NCBI GenBank assembly: GCA_030323885.1
Contig: CM059197.1
Span: 28,601,178-28,665,177 of the forward strand
DNA from: Branchipolynoe longqiensis
Taxonomy: Eukaryota > Annelida > Polychaeta > Phyllodocida > Polynoidae
DNA length: 64,000 nt
Reading direction: 5' to 3'
Shown here: positions 1-10,797 of the stretch, one piece after another
Layout of the letters: each line of letters begins with the position of its first letter
How positions within the stretch are numbered: the first letter of the stretch is position 1
The notes under the pieces: model-generated
Databases searched by the model: none
Told to the model about the DNA's origin: nothing
What the model saw: the letters and a program-made list of their open reading frames with translations, nothing else
Position numbers and translations under genes: made by a program

Positions 1-330
1 AAACCTCTGTGAGTTTGTTCATTCTACAATCAGATAATTGTTTGGTTACCAATAGTTAATTTCTCTGAATGTCTTCACCTTGCTGTGTTAGTGGGCATTA
101 GGTTTTGATTTTAAGTTTTAAGTTTACCTTTTGTATGTACCACACCTAGCATCTATACCCTCTAAAACTGTCCTTGAATTATCAGTGTATTTTCTATTAT
201 TGATTTATCTATCTTTCTTTTTCTTTTTTAATTCATTTTATGTGTTGGTGTCATTAGACTAGCAGTGCATTTAGCTCTTTTTTGAGTAATGGTTTATAAG
301 TTTCTATTGTCCCTGTACTTCTTTCTTGTA
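1..330. repeat. Dispersed repeat, LINE 3'-UTR-like
   Basis: The plus strand here is recognisably similar to the minus strand of 53330-53650: both share CCTCTGTGAGT, TAGTTAAT, a TGTTTACC-like block, ATTATCAGTG and CTGTACTTCTTTC in the same order. It is therefore a dispersed repeat. It adjoins a minus-strand reading frame that looks like a LINE C-terminus, so I infer a 3' UTR, with the element running off the left edge. Confidence 0.5.
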
Positions 331-598
331 CTTCCAGTGTATTCCATTGCCTTGCCTTCATGTACTCGATACTCCTCTCATATGATCTGTTTTTTACTCT
401 GTTTATTATCAGTCTGGGGCCACCACTACCTCTTGTTGCCTGTTTTGTTATATGCACATTCCCAGGCTTCCTTGTCTCCCTGAATGCTGCACTGGCAGGT
501 TGCGGATTTTCACACGCTGGGTTTGAACTCGGACTGAGTGAAAACAGTGGATTAAGATAACATTGATATGTATCCCTACATATCCTCTGGCTGGGCAT
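254..598 (-). pseudogene. Possible LINE reverse transcriptase C-terminal remnant
   Basis: A 114-codon open frame. Its second half has R-x-K-N-R-S-Y-E-R-S, then W-N-x-L about ten residues later, then a lysine-rich FK/LK-like end. This is the pattern at the C-terminus of CR1/L2/Jockey-group reverse transcriptases, where R..SF....WN.LP is followed by FK..L. The first half resembles nothing I know. No catalytic domain is present. A chance open frame is the alternative. Confidence 0.35.
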
Positions 599-1165
599 TA
601 ATAGGTTAGAGCAAAGGCCAGTGGAATGAGGAAGACCGATTCTTTAGTGATTGAAATATCTTAATGCTTACACTACTAATGCACCCCCCCCCCCCCCCGC
701 CAAAGAAAAGAAAATAATACCCAAAGCAAAATCCCTGATGGAACAACATAAAGGAAATTGGATTCTTCCTATTTAGGCAATGCCAATTACTTTGGCAAAA
801 TAGAATAGGACTTCCTTCGGTTATAACCAGAATAACATCACCCTATCTTTGGTGGCCCAAAATGATTAGGTAAATGTCATCCCTTTTCAATTATCTCTGC
901 AATTTAATTGGTATTCCCTGTGTTCAATGGTGAACAATTTATGGCATGCATTCAATTATTGAATGGAGTCGCGGAAGCAGATCTATTTAATAAACCCTGT
1001 TCCCTGAGCATGTGTGGTGAGCTGCTACAAAGAGAATTATGTATAGACTAATGCCATCAGATGTCGGATGTTTAGTCGAAATTATCTATTGCTATCTTTC
1101 TTCCGACTACTGAATGTTCTGACCGAATTGATGAAAGTGCTGGCTTCCCATTTGGGTGTTCAGAT
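599..1165. other. No gene seen; C homopolymer
   Basis: No convincing frame, RNA gene or repeat copy. A run of 15 C residues lies at 684-698. Confidence 0.6.
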
Positions 1166-1432
1166 TATGGACGAGTCAAACCAATGACTTACACAATTGA
1201 CACTTATCACTACCTAGGCTAGCACTTGGCATTATTGGGATAGAGCAATGATTGGTTAGCTTAGTATCATGATAATGAGACTTATTGGGATATTGGGTCA
1301 TGCTGCCAGAGGCCTGATTGGAAAGTGGGACAGCACTATAAAGTCGCCATGTGTGTATACTATCACAAGTCGGTAGCCATCTTGATATAACCTTAGCTGT
1401 TGCTCGGATGCCAAACTTAAACACGCAAACAT
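1166..1432 (+). mobile_element. SINE-A, head degraded
   Basis: Begins near the GAGTCAAACCAATGACTTA block that follows the tRNA-like head in better copies. It runs through GACAGCACTATAAAGTCGCC to the CTTGATATAACCTTAG 3' domain and an A/C-rich tail. The B box and head are decayed, and divergence from the other copies suggests age. Confidence 0.85.
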
Positions 1433-2079
1433 TCTTTCTCTCTCAAAAACACCGATGCCACCACATATCCATCGCGTGCCCTAATTACTCACTTCATTGC
1501 CTATGTTTAAATATTATTTTAATGAACCATGCATTGTATGTGTCTATGGGATCCCACAATTTTAGGCAAAAAATTAAGAGAAGAAACCCAATTGACATGC
1601 TCCGATATGCGTTTAGCGAAGGTGTGTTGAACCTGCTAAATTGTCCACATGGATGTCTTGACCCTATGCAAGCAACTATCATTTAAGTCAATGACCTTTG
1701 CATTTCTCTACAGGTCTCTCTATCGATTCGCGTACAGCATATTCATATATAATATAGCCGGGCATGCGTATCATATATGTTGTGTCACATATGTTGAATA
1801 TGCCAATATCATGACCAACTTAGTGGTACTGCTTATTCGATTATGCCGTACATCTCAGGTTTCACCCGGGCACGTCCATGATTTTAACTATGGATGCCTG
1901 TAATTCCAGGAAAGAGGGTGATTCCAGTGGTCCTCACTAGGTGGCGCCACGTTGTTCTTAGGCGTCGCTCATTGCTCTATATATATGCTGGTATTCAGAC
2001 AGAACAAAATAAGTGTGATGTTTAAAGCATTATGCAAGTATGTAGCTATATAAAGCAATTATTATTATATTGATATACT
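1433..2079. other. No gene seen; one CTCF-like motif
   Basis: No feature apart from a CACTAGGTGGCGCC sequence inside 1933-1950 that fits the vertebrate/insect CTCF core apart from the first base. The open frames here are short and compositionally random. Confidence 0.5.
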
Positions 2080-2252
2080 GAATGGCACCAAAGGGAGAGG
2101 GAGACGAAGAACATCATGGTTTACAAATATTTCACAGTGGACAGGCTTGAATTATTCACAGTCTATCAGAACAGCACACCATCGGGACAAGTGGAGAACC
2201 ATTGCATCCAACCCTTGACTAGAGGACGGAACTATTGATTGACTGATTGATT
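2080..2252 (+). mobile_element. 5'-truncated RTE-like LINE 3' end
   Basis: Nearly identical to the 3' end of the minus-strand LINE at 23522-24285 (GAGGGAGACGAAGAACATC, GGACAAGTGGAGAACCATTG). It ends in an ATTGATTGACTGATTGAT tail. Only the last ~50 codons are present, corresponding to a region with G-R-G-R-x-R-T-S-W in the longer copy. A dead-on-arrival 5' truncation. Confidence 0.8.
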
Positions 2253-2950
2253 TACTCTGTAAGACCCAACACTGAACCGGTGGCGCCACCTATGGCCATC
2301 TTCACCTCCACCGCATGTTAGTCGCATTGGAGAATTTTGTTCTGGGAAAGCCAGATGTTTGCTACCCGACAGTTACATGAGACAAACTTACTTTATTGAA
2401 ATGTGGCTAACCAATGACAGGGATTCGTCGATTCTCAATGGATAATTCTCCATGCAGACCAATGCAGTAGTGACATAGCCGGTCCCTGATCATCAGAGGG
2501 GCAGGGAAATGAGACAAGAACATGTGCGACACTGAAAGATTGCTGCATGTGTGCCTGAGGATAGCAGGATAGGTATCACTGCATGTGGATATATCTTTGA
2601 GCCCCGACTGAACAGGATGCCGTCTGAGATTAGTGTGGTAGGGACACGTTGAGGGCGCCACCAGTCATAAATAATTACTCATTTACAGAGTGAATAGAAA
2701 TGGTGCTAGATATTTCGTTAATCTATTTATATGTGAATACATCTTATACCTCGCGTACACACATATATATTACATACATTTATAGGGTAGGATCATCACC
2801 CATACAGCGCAAAGCGTGTATGGGTGATCCTGATCATGACAGCCATTTGTATGGGAGTGATTAAAATGATATGTAGATATATAAATATATATATATGTAT
2901 ATATATATATGTAACAGTGCATTTCCACTAATATGTAAATGTAAACATTA
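2253..2950. other. No gene seen; AT-rich with a hairpin
   Basis: Contains GGTGGCGCCACC near 2280, short AT microsatellites near 2885-2912 and the stem-loop listed separately at 2790-2830. No coding signal. Confidence 0.5.
2790..2830. other. Strong short stem-loop
   Basis: GGATC and ACCCATACA at 2790-2806 pair with TGTATGGGT and GATCC at 2817-2830. CGC/GCG pairs flank an AAA loop, giving 17 base pairs with a 3-nt and a 1-nt bulge. Too short for an obvious RNA family; no function assigned. Confidence 0.6.
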
Positions 2951-3195
2951 AGTGACTTATGGACATAAAACCATTTAAGAGACAGATCATTTTAGGGGAT
3001 GACTGTAGTACTACTGAATAGGGTAGTCTACTAATAGTCTGAATTGACCTCTCAGACAAGGAACCAGTTGGGCAGATGGGTGTACATAGGGTGATTGAAT
3101 CAGGGAACCTAGGTAGTGTCACGTTTAACTCGCTAACCCTGTAATGACAAGAAGTGGGGGCTTGGAAACTCTGCTCTAGGCACAACATTTCCTAG
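2951..3195 (+). mobile_element. SINE-C copy
   Basis: Shares an ordered set of blocks with 52355-52580: CTTATGGACATAAA, CATTTAA, CTCTCAGACAAGG, TAGGGTGATT, CCTAGGTAGTGT and the tRNA-like AACTCGCTAACCCTG. The tRNA-like part lies at the 3' side. The B box is eroded in this copy. Confidence 0.6.
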
Positions 3196-3949
3196 TTTTC
3201 ATCATCCCACATGGCATGTATATATATATATATATATATAAATGCCGATGGAATCGGGAGCCCAGCGTCTTGCACAGTGGACCACTGTTGTGAAGTGGGA
3301 TTGGCTACACTCGTTAGGGAATTAGATTACCCACAAAAGCACCCAATTCAGACAGCAGCACTTGGGGATTTGTCGCTTGTTGTTATAGAATTATCTCCAG
3401 ATAATGAACTGTTCCCAGCAGCTCATGGCGTCCTTAGCAGCGAATCGGATTCTGCTGTACCCAAAATGTGCCTTGTCTAGTTCGCGGGAATCCCGCCGCA
3501 AGCATCAGCGCCGTTGGTATGAGAGCGGGCTATGCAATACTTATATTCTAGACACGATGGCTCGAATAGGTTTCTAACCTATTCTCACTATTTAACTGTT
3601 TAAGAAGACGTCAAATGTTATCGGTTGTATGTTGATAATTCCGTGTTGTGCTTATCATGTAATAGATTTGAAGAGGACTTTGAGCATGGGAAGGTAAATA
3701 GCGTAAATACTGTATATTGAAATGACCAGAATACCACTCCCTCTATAGTGAAAACTTACCTTTTCTGATGAATATACATTGGAATTCGTTCTTGGCTAAT
3801 TCCACCGTTTTCAGGGGTTTTCTAAGCCTCATATTTCCGCAAACAAGATAATCATCTCACATGTGTAATCTTAGAGGGATATTCCAATCATTTGGACAGT
3901 TTCCCCACGCCACACCCCATCCTTTAGGCCCACAACCCCAACACCCAAG
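3196..3949. other. No assigned feature; (TA)n and a short open frame
   Basis: (TA)n at 3217-3240 is followed by an open plus frame to 3480 with no recognisable domain. The rest shows nothing I can name. Confidence 0.4.
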
Positions 3950-4142
3950 ATATAACCCTTCTAAATCCATTAGCCATGGGACCGACTTTAAGCTGTTTAC
4001 TAAGGTGGGTGGTTTAGAGCGCATTTAAACAAAAATCATATTAATGGCCTCCTATAGGCGAACATTTGGGACCCAAATAATGGGATCAATATCGGGATAT
4101 GGTCGATATGTGGAGGTCATAGGTTAGAGAGGTTTTACTGTC
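3950..4142. mobile_element. MITE-4 copy
   Basis: Same layout as 17701-17892. The left end resembles ACAGTAAAACCTCT, followed by CCATGGGACCGA, ACCAAATAATGGGATC-like sequence and GGTTAGAGAGGTTTTACTGT at the right. Terminal inverted repeats and ~190 bp length suggest a non-autonomous pogo/Tc1-type element (inference). Confidence 0.65.
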
Positions 4143-4960
4143 ATCATCATGCTGTCGGTCGCAATGCAACAAAGACTGCTTTCATTACTTGACTGCCGCT
4201 CTCCATTTAGCTCTCTTCTATGAGAGTTGCATCCATGAGTCGGTCTTAATGTCTCTCAGCTTCAGGTTTCTAACATTTCAGGAAAGCTGCCTGCAAAAGT
4301 TTTGAAGTGCTGCTGGCTTTTGCAAGTTACCAGCGCCACTCTCTCGGGGAGCAAATAGAGGTTTCACACCGGCAACAACTGTAATTAAAACAATACCAGA
4401 CTTCATATATCATGGGGGGGGTAAAAACACATGTGAAATGCCACTCTGGAAAATGGCGGATTAACAGTGTCCACCGCTAATCACCCAATCTCAGATGCTG
4501 TGAAATTAGCTGCGTCGGCCGCCTCTCGGTGCTGCCCCCTGTAAACAAACAGACACATTACGCAACATACCGCCACTGATAAGCTTCCAGCATCCCGCAC
4601 CAGGTGGCACCGCGTCACTCAGCGGCAGTACACGCAAGAAACACATGGGGGCGCCACTGTAGCCAGCTTCTGGAAGCTCTATGTCTCTGAGTCGGCTTAT
4701 GTTAATTACCCAGCGTGTTGACAGCGCCCCTGTCGGTGATCACCGTTGGGACTTACCAACACACGGTGCCAATGGGAATTTCTACAAGGCTGTGTTGTAT
4801 TATGATATAGGAATATGGCACTCAAGAGAAATATGTTGGATCAGATATTTTCCAATTGTATGTTAGTCACTCTAATGTCAACCTTTATTTAAAAAAAAAA
4901 AAAAGTAAATGTTGGTGTTATTAACATGTTTCACAAGGCACTACCCCCTAATTCTTAGTA
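4143..4960. other. No gene seen; one CTCF-like motif
   Basis: No frame or repeat recognised. GCACCAGGTGGCACCG at 4598-4613 fits the CTCF core. A poly-A tract lies at about 4890-4903. Confidence 0.5.
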
Positions 4961-5060
4961 AGACCGCGGCGGGAAACCGGAAGTAGACACGCGCGCACTG
5001 CACCATGGGAGAATCCAAATTGCCTCATTGTCTGGTTTGTCTCTCGTATATCTGCAAGTA
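4961..5060. promoter_or_regulatory. GC-rich patch with abutting E2F-like and ETS-like motifs
   Basis: GGCGGGAAA (4968-4976, E2F-type) directly abuts CCGGAAGT (4977-4984, ETS consensus), followed by GACACGCGCGCACTGCACC. Such pairs are common in animal housekeeping promoters. No adjacent first exon was found, so this is motif evidence only. Confidence 0.3.
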
Positions 5061-5220
5061 GTCTCGCGTGAACAGCAGCCCATATTCTCACGGGAAGCAT
5101 TCCGCAATTAATGCAAGCTACTTATAGGCTATATCAGTGCTGTATGTCACGTTGATGATGATGATGAACAATGATGAGGTTGATTATGGGGTACTATGTA
5201 TGTGTGCACATGGCTATGTG

Positions 5221-5338
5221 TTTGTTTGTTGTTGTTTTACGTCTTAGCAACATTTAAGGTCATATCAGGACGGGTACCGACTTGTGACAGTGCACACTCA
5301 TGGCGACTTTATAGTGCTGCCCCACTGGAATACCAGGT
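5221..5338 (-). mobile_element. SINE-A 3' fragment
   Basis: Minus-strand 3' end: (GTT)n-like tail, GTCTTAGCAACATTTAAGG, CAGGACGGGTACCGACTTG and GACTTTATAGTGCTGCCCCA. Truncated after the GGAATACCAGG block. Confidence 0.85.
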
Positions 5339-5630
5339 GTTGTATTAAGATGAGTTGTATGAAGGAGTTTTCTAAATAGACCATTCAAATAATTTGTTGT
5401 TTGATGATCACATTTAATGTAAGGAGTCGGTTGATTGGCTTCCATGGACTGATGGGTGTGGCAACCAGATGGTAGAGCCAATTTACAGTTCGGGGCGGAG
5501 AGTCGTAGTCTAGTGTCGATTACTATGGACTATAATGTGATCATTACCATGTATGTATTATATATTTACATATATCAGTGCATATATCCCTGTATATAGC
5601 AGTAAATAAAAACCACAAGTTGAAGCTGTG

Positions 5631-5667
<37 letters not shown>

Positions 5668-6237
5668 TAGTGAGACCGTTGGCGTCGGTTCCCAGGAAAG
5701 CGGAAGCAGAGAGTGCCCGGTTACAAGGGGGCCTGGTTACAGGGGGGGCCTGCTGAGAATAAAGGGTGTTGGGAAGCGAGAGGTGCCCAGAAGGAGCACT
5801 GAAAACATTAGGGACTATTCATTATTTATATTCACATAATACATTATATAACACATATATATATATATATATATACATATTAACAGTGTTTCGCAAAAAC
5901 ATATCCCTCTGCTAACAAATAATGTAGCATTGGTCGATGCTTAATGTATGACGGGCCCTCAACTCATTCGGCATTACTCCAATGCTACGACCTATTATCT
6001 GCAGTGTATTAATGCAGATAGGTGTTGGTGTTCATGGCTGTGGTTGTGAAAATGTTAGTGTAACTGTTCTTTAATGGTAGGAATAGTCTTTAAATCAACT
6101 AAATATTATGTTGCATGCTTCAGTCTTAGATTCATCTTTCTGAAGCATGTTGCCACGATGATATATATCGAATGAGTAATAGCGTCGGAACAGGTCCTTT
6201 TCATGAGAAACAAAGCGGGGTTAGAATGAACAGCTGC
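5339..6237. other. No gene seen; TA microsatellites
   Basis: (TA)n tracts at about 5635-5662 and 5853-5875, and a short G-rich stretch around 5725-5750. No coding or RNA signal. Confidence 0.5.
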
Positions 6238-6294
6238 TTGGTTGGTTGTTGGAGTTTTACCTCCTAGCAACATATAATGTCATATCCGAACGGG
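6238..6294 (-). mobile_element. SINE-A 3' end fragment
   Basis: Only the last ~57 bp: GGTTGGTTGTTGGAGTTTTA, CTCCTAGCAACATATAATG, CATATCCGAACGGG. Confidence 0.75.
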
Positions 6295-6532
6295 AGAATG
6301 AATAGTTAATCAGAATGTGGTGAACGATACCCTGTACCATTCAAAACGTGGGACACCTGACTTTATTAAATCAGACAGTGGCATCCAAACAGGTTCGAAT
6401 CCCACCCAGCAGGAGCAGCATGTCGCCGTTGGTGTGAGATCCAGCTCGCTCAACGGCTCCCCACTATCACTATCCTATTATTAGCTGAGGTGGGTGGGGT
6501 GGCGAAAACAAGGCTGGGACTATCACCACGCG

Positions 6533-6857
6533 TTGGTTCGGATGGCCGAACGAGTTAGAGCGTCCATCTCCCATGCTGTTAGATCGTGGTGTCGTGGGTT
6601 CAAACCCTGGTCGAGTCAAACCAATGACTTAAAAATTGATACTTGTCGCTTCCTAGCCAGGCGCTTGCCATTATTAGGACAGCGCAAGAAATGGTGTGCT
6701 CACTGTCAGGATAATGTGACTGAGTGGGATACCAGGTCAAGGTGCCAATGGCCAGTGGGACAGCACAATAAAGTCGGCATGAGTGCGCACTGTCACAATC
6801 TGATATGACCTTAGATGTTGCTAGGACGTAAAACAACAACAAACAACCAAACAAAGA
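6533..6857 (+). mobile_element. SINE-A, near full length
   Basis: tRNA-like head with A box GATGGCCGAACGAG and B box GGGTTCAAACCC. It continues through GAGTCAAACCAATGACTTA, GGATAATGTGACTGAGTGGG, GACAGCACAATAAAGTC and GATATGACCTTAGATGTTGC to an (AAC)n tail. One of the best copies to define the family. Confidence 0.9.
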
Positions 6858-7156
6858 TGATGTAGGAGGTCAGGCTGTGAACCTGCGGGTTCGATCCGGC
6901 CGTCTAGGAGTAGGTCTACTAGCTCCTATACCACGCCCAGTGTTTGGGTGATGGGATGACATGTTGTGGCCGAGATCCGCTAGATGGCGCTAAAGATGAG
7001 CGTCAATAGTTACCGACAGGACGGTGGTCAGTCTCTCTGATGCGCCCTGAATTAACCATATTTCCGGTGCAACATGGGCAATTCACTGATTTGTTGCGTT
7101 AGACTTTCAAAATGATATTCTTCCCTGTAAATGACTAGACATGGCACCGACTGCTG
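6858..7156. other. tRNA-like B-box fragment and unique sequence
   Basis: GGGTTCGATCCGGCC at about 6888-6902 looks like a tRNA-derived B box without a clear A box. It is probably a SINE remnant of another family. The rest is unassigned. Confidence 0.35.
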
Positions 7157-7788
7157 AAAGTTTGAGTTTCTGTCATTTGTTTAGCTGAATATATTAAATT
7201 GATCGGTATAAAATGTATCTTACTTCAGGTTGAAGTGAATTCGATTTTAAATTAAGTTTTAGAGTTATTTGATATCGAAACAAGCAACATCAAGTTTGAT
7301 ATGCAGGTACAAATTCTTGCACCATAGGCTTCAACAGTAATAGGTTATATTGTATTCGATTGACTTAATATTCCCTTATATTTAGCAACCCATGCTTAAA
7401 GCTGCATAGTCTGATGACTTCATTAAATTTTCAAAATCAAAACAATGATCTAAATTTGATTCTACATATCTAACTTAGATACTGATGCAGTTATTAAGCA
7501 TTTGTTTCTGCGTAGAAGGCAATACTGAATAAAGTTAACAGAAGCTGTTACTGTAGACATCTATGGTGTCAGAGTTTTGTCAAGCATGCCAAAATTAGTG
7601 TTACCTTTTAAACTAGGGATCAATCTCACATATTTATCTCAGAAAAAATACAGAAATTTAAAACCATCCGACTATGCAACTTTAACATATACACCTTTAT
7701 AAAGGTTGAACATCTAAGATCAAATCTAGATGAGTGTTTTGGTTTTGAAAAGTTGATACCTTCAATGGATCATGTAGCTTTAACATAA
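7157..7788 (-). mobile_element. MITE-1, outer copy split by another MITE-1
   Basis: A minus-oriented copy with GCACCATAGGCTTCAACAGT and TTTTAAATTAAGTTTTAGAG. It is interrupted at 7396-7685 and resumes with AAATCTAGATGAGTGTTTTG and ATGTAGCTTTAA at its right end. The left terminal repeat is decayed. Confidence 0.75.
7396..7685 (+). mobile_element. MITE-1, inner copy
   Basis: 290 bp bounded by TTAAAGCTGCATAGTC and GACTATGCAACTTTAA, imperfect ~20-bp inverted ends. TTAA lies at both outer edges, as expected for a TTAA-targeting element. No coding capacity. It sits inside another copy of its own family. Confidence 0.85.
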
Positions 7789-8275
7789 TGACTATTGTCA
7801 ATTAAGAGGTTTGTAATTCAGGACTTGTCCACATGATTGGAATAAAGATCAGGTTATGCGTATGAGATGATTATATTATTTGCGGAAATAGTAGGCGATG
7901 TGAGCCACAAAGAAACAGTGGAATTAGCAATGAACCAATTACACATTTTCATTCCTTCAAATTATAAATTAGAGCAAGGAGTCCAGAGATTGGCCTCATT
8001 ATTAAATCTAGGACGGCAGTTGTAGTCGCGGCCTCTGGGTTAAGCTATCATCTGGTTATACACATTCGATGTGTTGTATGGCTAGCAAGGGGTGGGATGG
8101 CAGAGCTGATAGAGTGTTCATTCCTCCTGCCACAAGTGATCGGTGCACTTCCCAGCTCATGGACTCGACTGTATAAGTAAGAAAAGGACAAGGACTTCCA
8201 AAGTGCTACTTTTGTACAAAGTTAAATAAAGACGAAGGGTATATATAAGACCTTTCTGTCTGAGTGGCATTTACC
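7789..8275. other. No gene seen
   Basis: AT-rich unique-looking sequence. No domain, RNA or family copy recognised. Confidence 0.5.
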
Positions 8276-8646
8276 TTAAAGCTGCATAGTCCGATGAAAT
8301 ATCAAATTTTCAAAAACAAATCAATTATCTAGAATTGATTCTACATATCTACCTTAGATACTGATGCACTTATCTTATTAAGCATTTGTTTCTGCCAAGA
8401 AGGCAATACTGAGTCAAGTTAACAGAACCTGTTACTGCAGAAGTCTATGGTGTTAGAGTTTTGGCAAGCATGCCAAAACTAATTTTCCATGTTTGCCCTC
8501 AAAATATCTCACAAGTTTACCATTTAAAATAAAAGTAACTTTGAACTAATGTAAATTATATACTAGCAATCGATCTAATATATTTATCTCAGAAAAAATA
8601 CAGAAACAATACAGAAATTCAAAACCATCAGACTATGCAACTTTAA
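8276..8646 (+). mobile_element. MITE-1, full length
   Basis: 371 bp with TTAA at both edges (8276-8279 and 8643-8646) and inverted ends TTAAAGCTGCATAGTCCGAT and CAGACTATGCAACTTTAA. The longest clean copy here. The internal sequence carries no open frame, so the transposase must act in trans. Confidence 0.9.
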
Positions 8647-8721
8647 TATTCCCGTCAGAATGTTCTCAGAAGAGTCGTTCGCCTGTTCTTTATTCACCGT
8701 ATCACTACATGCTAGATTGTC

Positions 8722-8766
8722 AGTCCTGATATGACCTTAGATGTTGCTAGGACATAAAATAACAAG
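8722..8766 (+). mobile_element. SINE-A 3' tip
   Basis: TCCTGATATGACCTTAGATG, TTGCTAGGACATAAAATAAC only. Confidence 0.75.
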
Positions 8767-8920
8767 CACACTAACATATGTTAACTAATACATAATTAAG
8801 TAATGTATATATAGTATATGTGAATTAATACAGGAACGGACACAGTGGCCGAATTGGTAGGGCACAGGCTTCCTCTGTGGAAGGTCGGGAGTTTGAATCC
8901 CACCCGAGGCAAACCAATAT

Positions 8921-10150
8921 CTTTTGGACTGACTGGCTGGATCATGGCCTGGCATGGGACACCATCTATCTGAACTTCTCCAAAGCCTTTGATAGTGTGC
9001 CTCACAAAAGACTATTAAACAAAATCAAAGCTCTGGGAATATCCAGCTCAATTTCTGAATGGACACAGGACTTCCTGTCTGAGAGAAAGCAAAGGGTAGT
9101 CGTAGGTAATACAAAATCTTCCTTTAAGAATGTCACCTCAGGGAAGTGTGCTGGGACCAATATTATTTATAATATTTATAAATGACCTGCCAGGTAGTGT
9201 TTCATCAAACCTACAAATATTTGCGGATGACACAAAAGTCTTTCGAGCCATAAAAGATGTAAGAGATAAAAATCTCTTGCAAGAGGATATTCTGAAACTC
9301 GCACAATGGTCCGAGAAATGACTATTGCCCTTCAATGAAAAGAAGTGCAAAATTATTCATTACGGGAAAAATAATCCTTGTTATGCCTATAATATGAAAA
9401 ACACTGTCCTGCAACAAGACAGCTATGAAAAGGACTTGGGCGTACCCTTCGACTCCCAACTCTCCTTTCAGAAACATGTGAGGACTATCCTCTCAAATGC
9501 TAACCAGAGAGTAGGAATAATTAAAAGAACTTTCCATCGCCTCAACAAGAACAGTTTTCTCATTCTATTTAAGTCTCTTGTTAGGCCAATTTTGGAATAC
9601 TGTCCACAAATTTGGAGCACAATTTTTTGGAAATATATTCTGGAGATCAAAAAGGTTCAGAGACATGCAACAAAATTAGTTGCAGTTATAAAGGACTTAC
9701 CCTGTGAACAAAGGCTTAGGGAATTGAAACTTCCTACCCTTTCCTACAGAAAGAAAAGAAGTGACATAATTGAAGTATTTGAAATTATGAAAGGTTTTGA
9801 TCAAATAGATATGAACCAATTTTTCACCTTGAATAAAAGAGAATGCAGTCGGGGCCATACTCTCAAACTAGTAAAACCCAGAGCCATTTCAAAGTCAAGG
9901 CAACACAGTTTCTCAAACAGGATCATAAATATCTGGAACAGTCTCCCACAACATGTTATTGATGCCGAGTCAATAAAATCATTCAAGAACAAATTAGAAA
10001 AAGCATGGGCTGATGATCCAGGGAAATTTGATTCCTTATTCACCACATGCTACTAATTATTCCTTGTGTTGCTTATTTACTTGCACTCAAGCAAAAATGA
10101 GAGACAAATAAATGTTCACACTTCCTGTCTACCGTTCGCTATTTCGCTAT
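8921..10150 (+). mobile_element. 5'-truncated CR1/L2-like LINE
   Basis: Contains the 3' part of a reverse transcriptase and a short 3' UTR with no poly-A. It is inserted between two SINE-A segments. Its 5' end lies within the RT domain, so endonuclease and ORF1 are missing. The 3' boundary is inferred from where SINE-A sequence resumes. Confidence 0.8.
8925..10056 (+). pseudogene. CR1/L2-like reverse transcriptase remnant
   Basis: Reverse transcriptase that would copy LINE RNA at a nicked target. Visible blocks in order: Y-L-N-F-S-K-A-F-D-S-V-P-H (first catalytic aspartate) near 8967-9005; [11 protein letters not shown] near 9133-9165; the F-A-D-D active-site box at 9220-9231; and the WNSLP-type C-terminus near 9930-9950. 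A one-base frame change lies between 9120 and 9185. An in-frame TGA at 9319-9321 falls where relatives have tryptophan. The frame then stays open to TAA near 10056. Upstream RT motifs and the endonuclease are absent, so it is inactive. Confidence 0.85.
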
Positions 10151-10209
10151 TTTGTCACTACCTAGCCGGGTGCATGACATTACATGTATTAGGCTATGAC
10201 AAGGACTGG

Positions 10210-10530
10210 TTAAAGTTTTCTGGGATAAATATATTCAATTGATTGGCATAGCCTCCCTTACTTTGGTTTGAAGTAACTTTTATTTTAAATGGCTAAGTTT
10301 TGAGATATTTGAAGTGAAAATATGTCAAATTAATTTTGGCAAGCTTGCCAACACTCTGACACCATAGACTTCAGCAGTAACAGGTTCTATTAAATTGCCT
10401 CTGGATTCTATTTTATGTGGCAAGACATCTTTAATAAGTGCATCATTATCTAAGTTGGATATGTCAAATCAATTTGAGATAATTGCTTTGGTTTTAAAAA
10501 CTTGATGCTTCATCGGACTATGCAGCTTTA
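10210..10530 (-). mobile_element. MITE-1 inside SINE-A
   Basis: Left edge TTAA at 10210-10213. The right end reads CATCGGACTATGCAGCTTTA. Internal GACACCATAGACTTCAGCAG and CAAATTAATTTTGGCAAGC match the minus strand of 8276-8646. It splits SINE-A between GGACTGGT and CCTCAG. Confidence 0.85.
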
Positions 10531-10797
10531 CCTCAGTAGCAAGATAATGTGACTGACTGAAATTGGGTAAATATACTGGCATGACTTCTATGAGTGCACC
10601 CTGTCACAAGTCAGTACCCATCCTGATATGACCTTAGATGTTACCAGGACGTGAATCTCCAACAAACAAACAAATAGTGCACCTACTCTTTCGGGACAAC
10701 AATGCTTTGTCTGCAGATGTGTTCTCTGAAGATAGGTAACACTCTAATACTATTTCATCGTGCTATGGACGTAGAATCAGAAATCGGTTTGGGCGAT

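Larger units (their letters stand above)
8838..10675 (+). mobile_element. SINE-A split by a LINE and a MITE-1
   Basis: The head at 8838-8920 has A box GTGGCCGAATTGG and B box GAGTTTGAATCCC, followed by GGCAAACCAAT. The body resumes at 10151 with TTTGTCACTACCTAGCC, stops at GGACTGGT (10210), and resumes at 10531 through CAAGATAATGTGACTGAC to CTGATATGACCTTAGATG and an (AAC)n tail ending near 10675. The three pieces are collinear with an intact SINE-A. Confidence 0.75.

Noticed and set aside
3211..3480. 90-codon plus-strand frame
   Set aside because: Begins in a TA microsatellite; no domain, no splice context, no coding bias seen.
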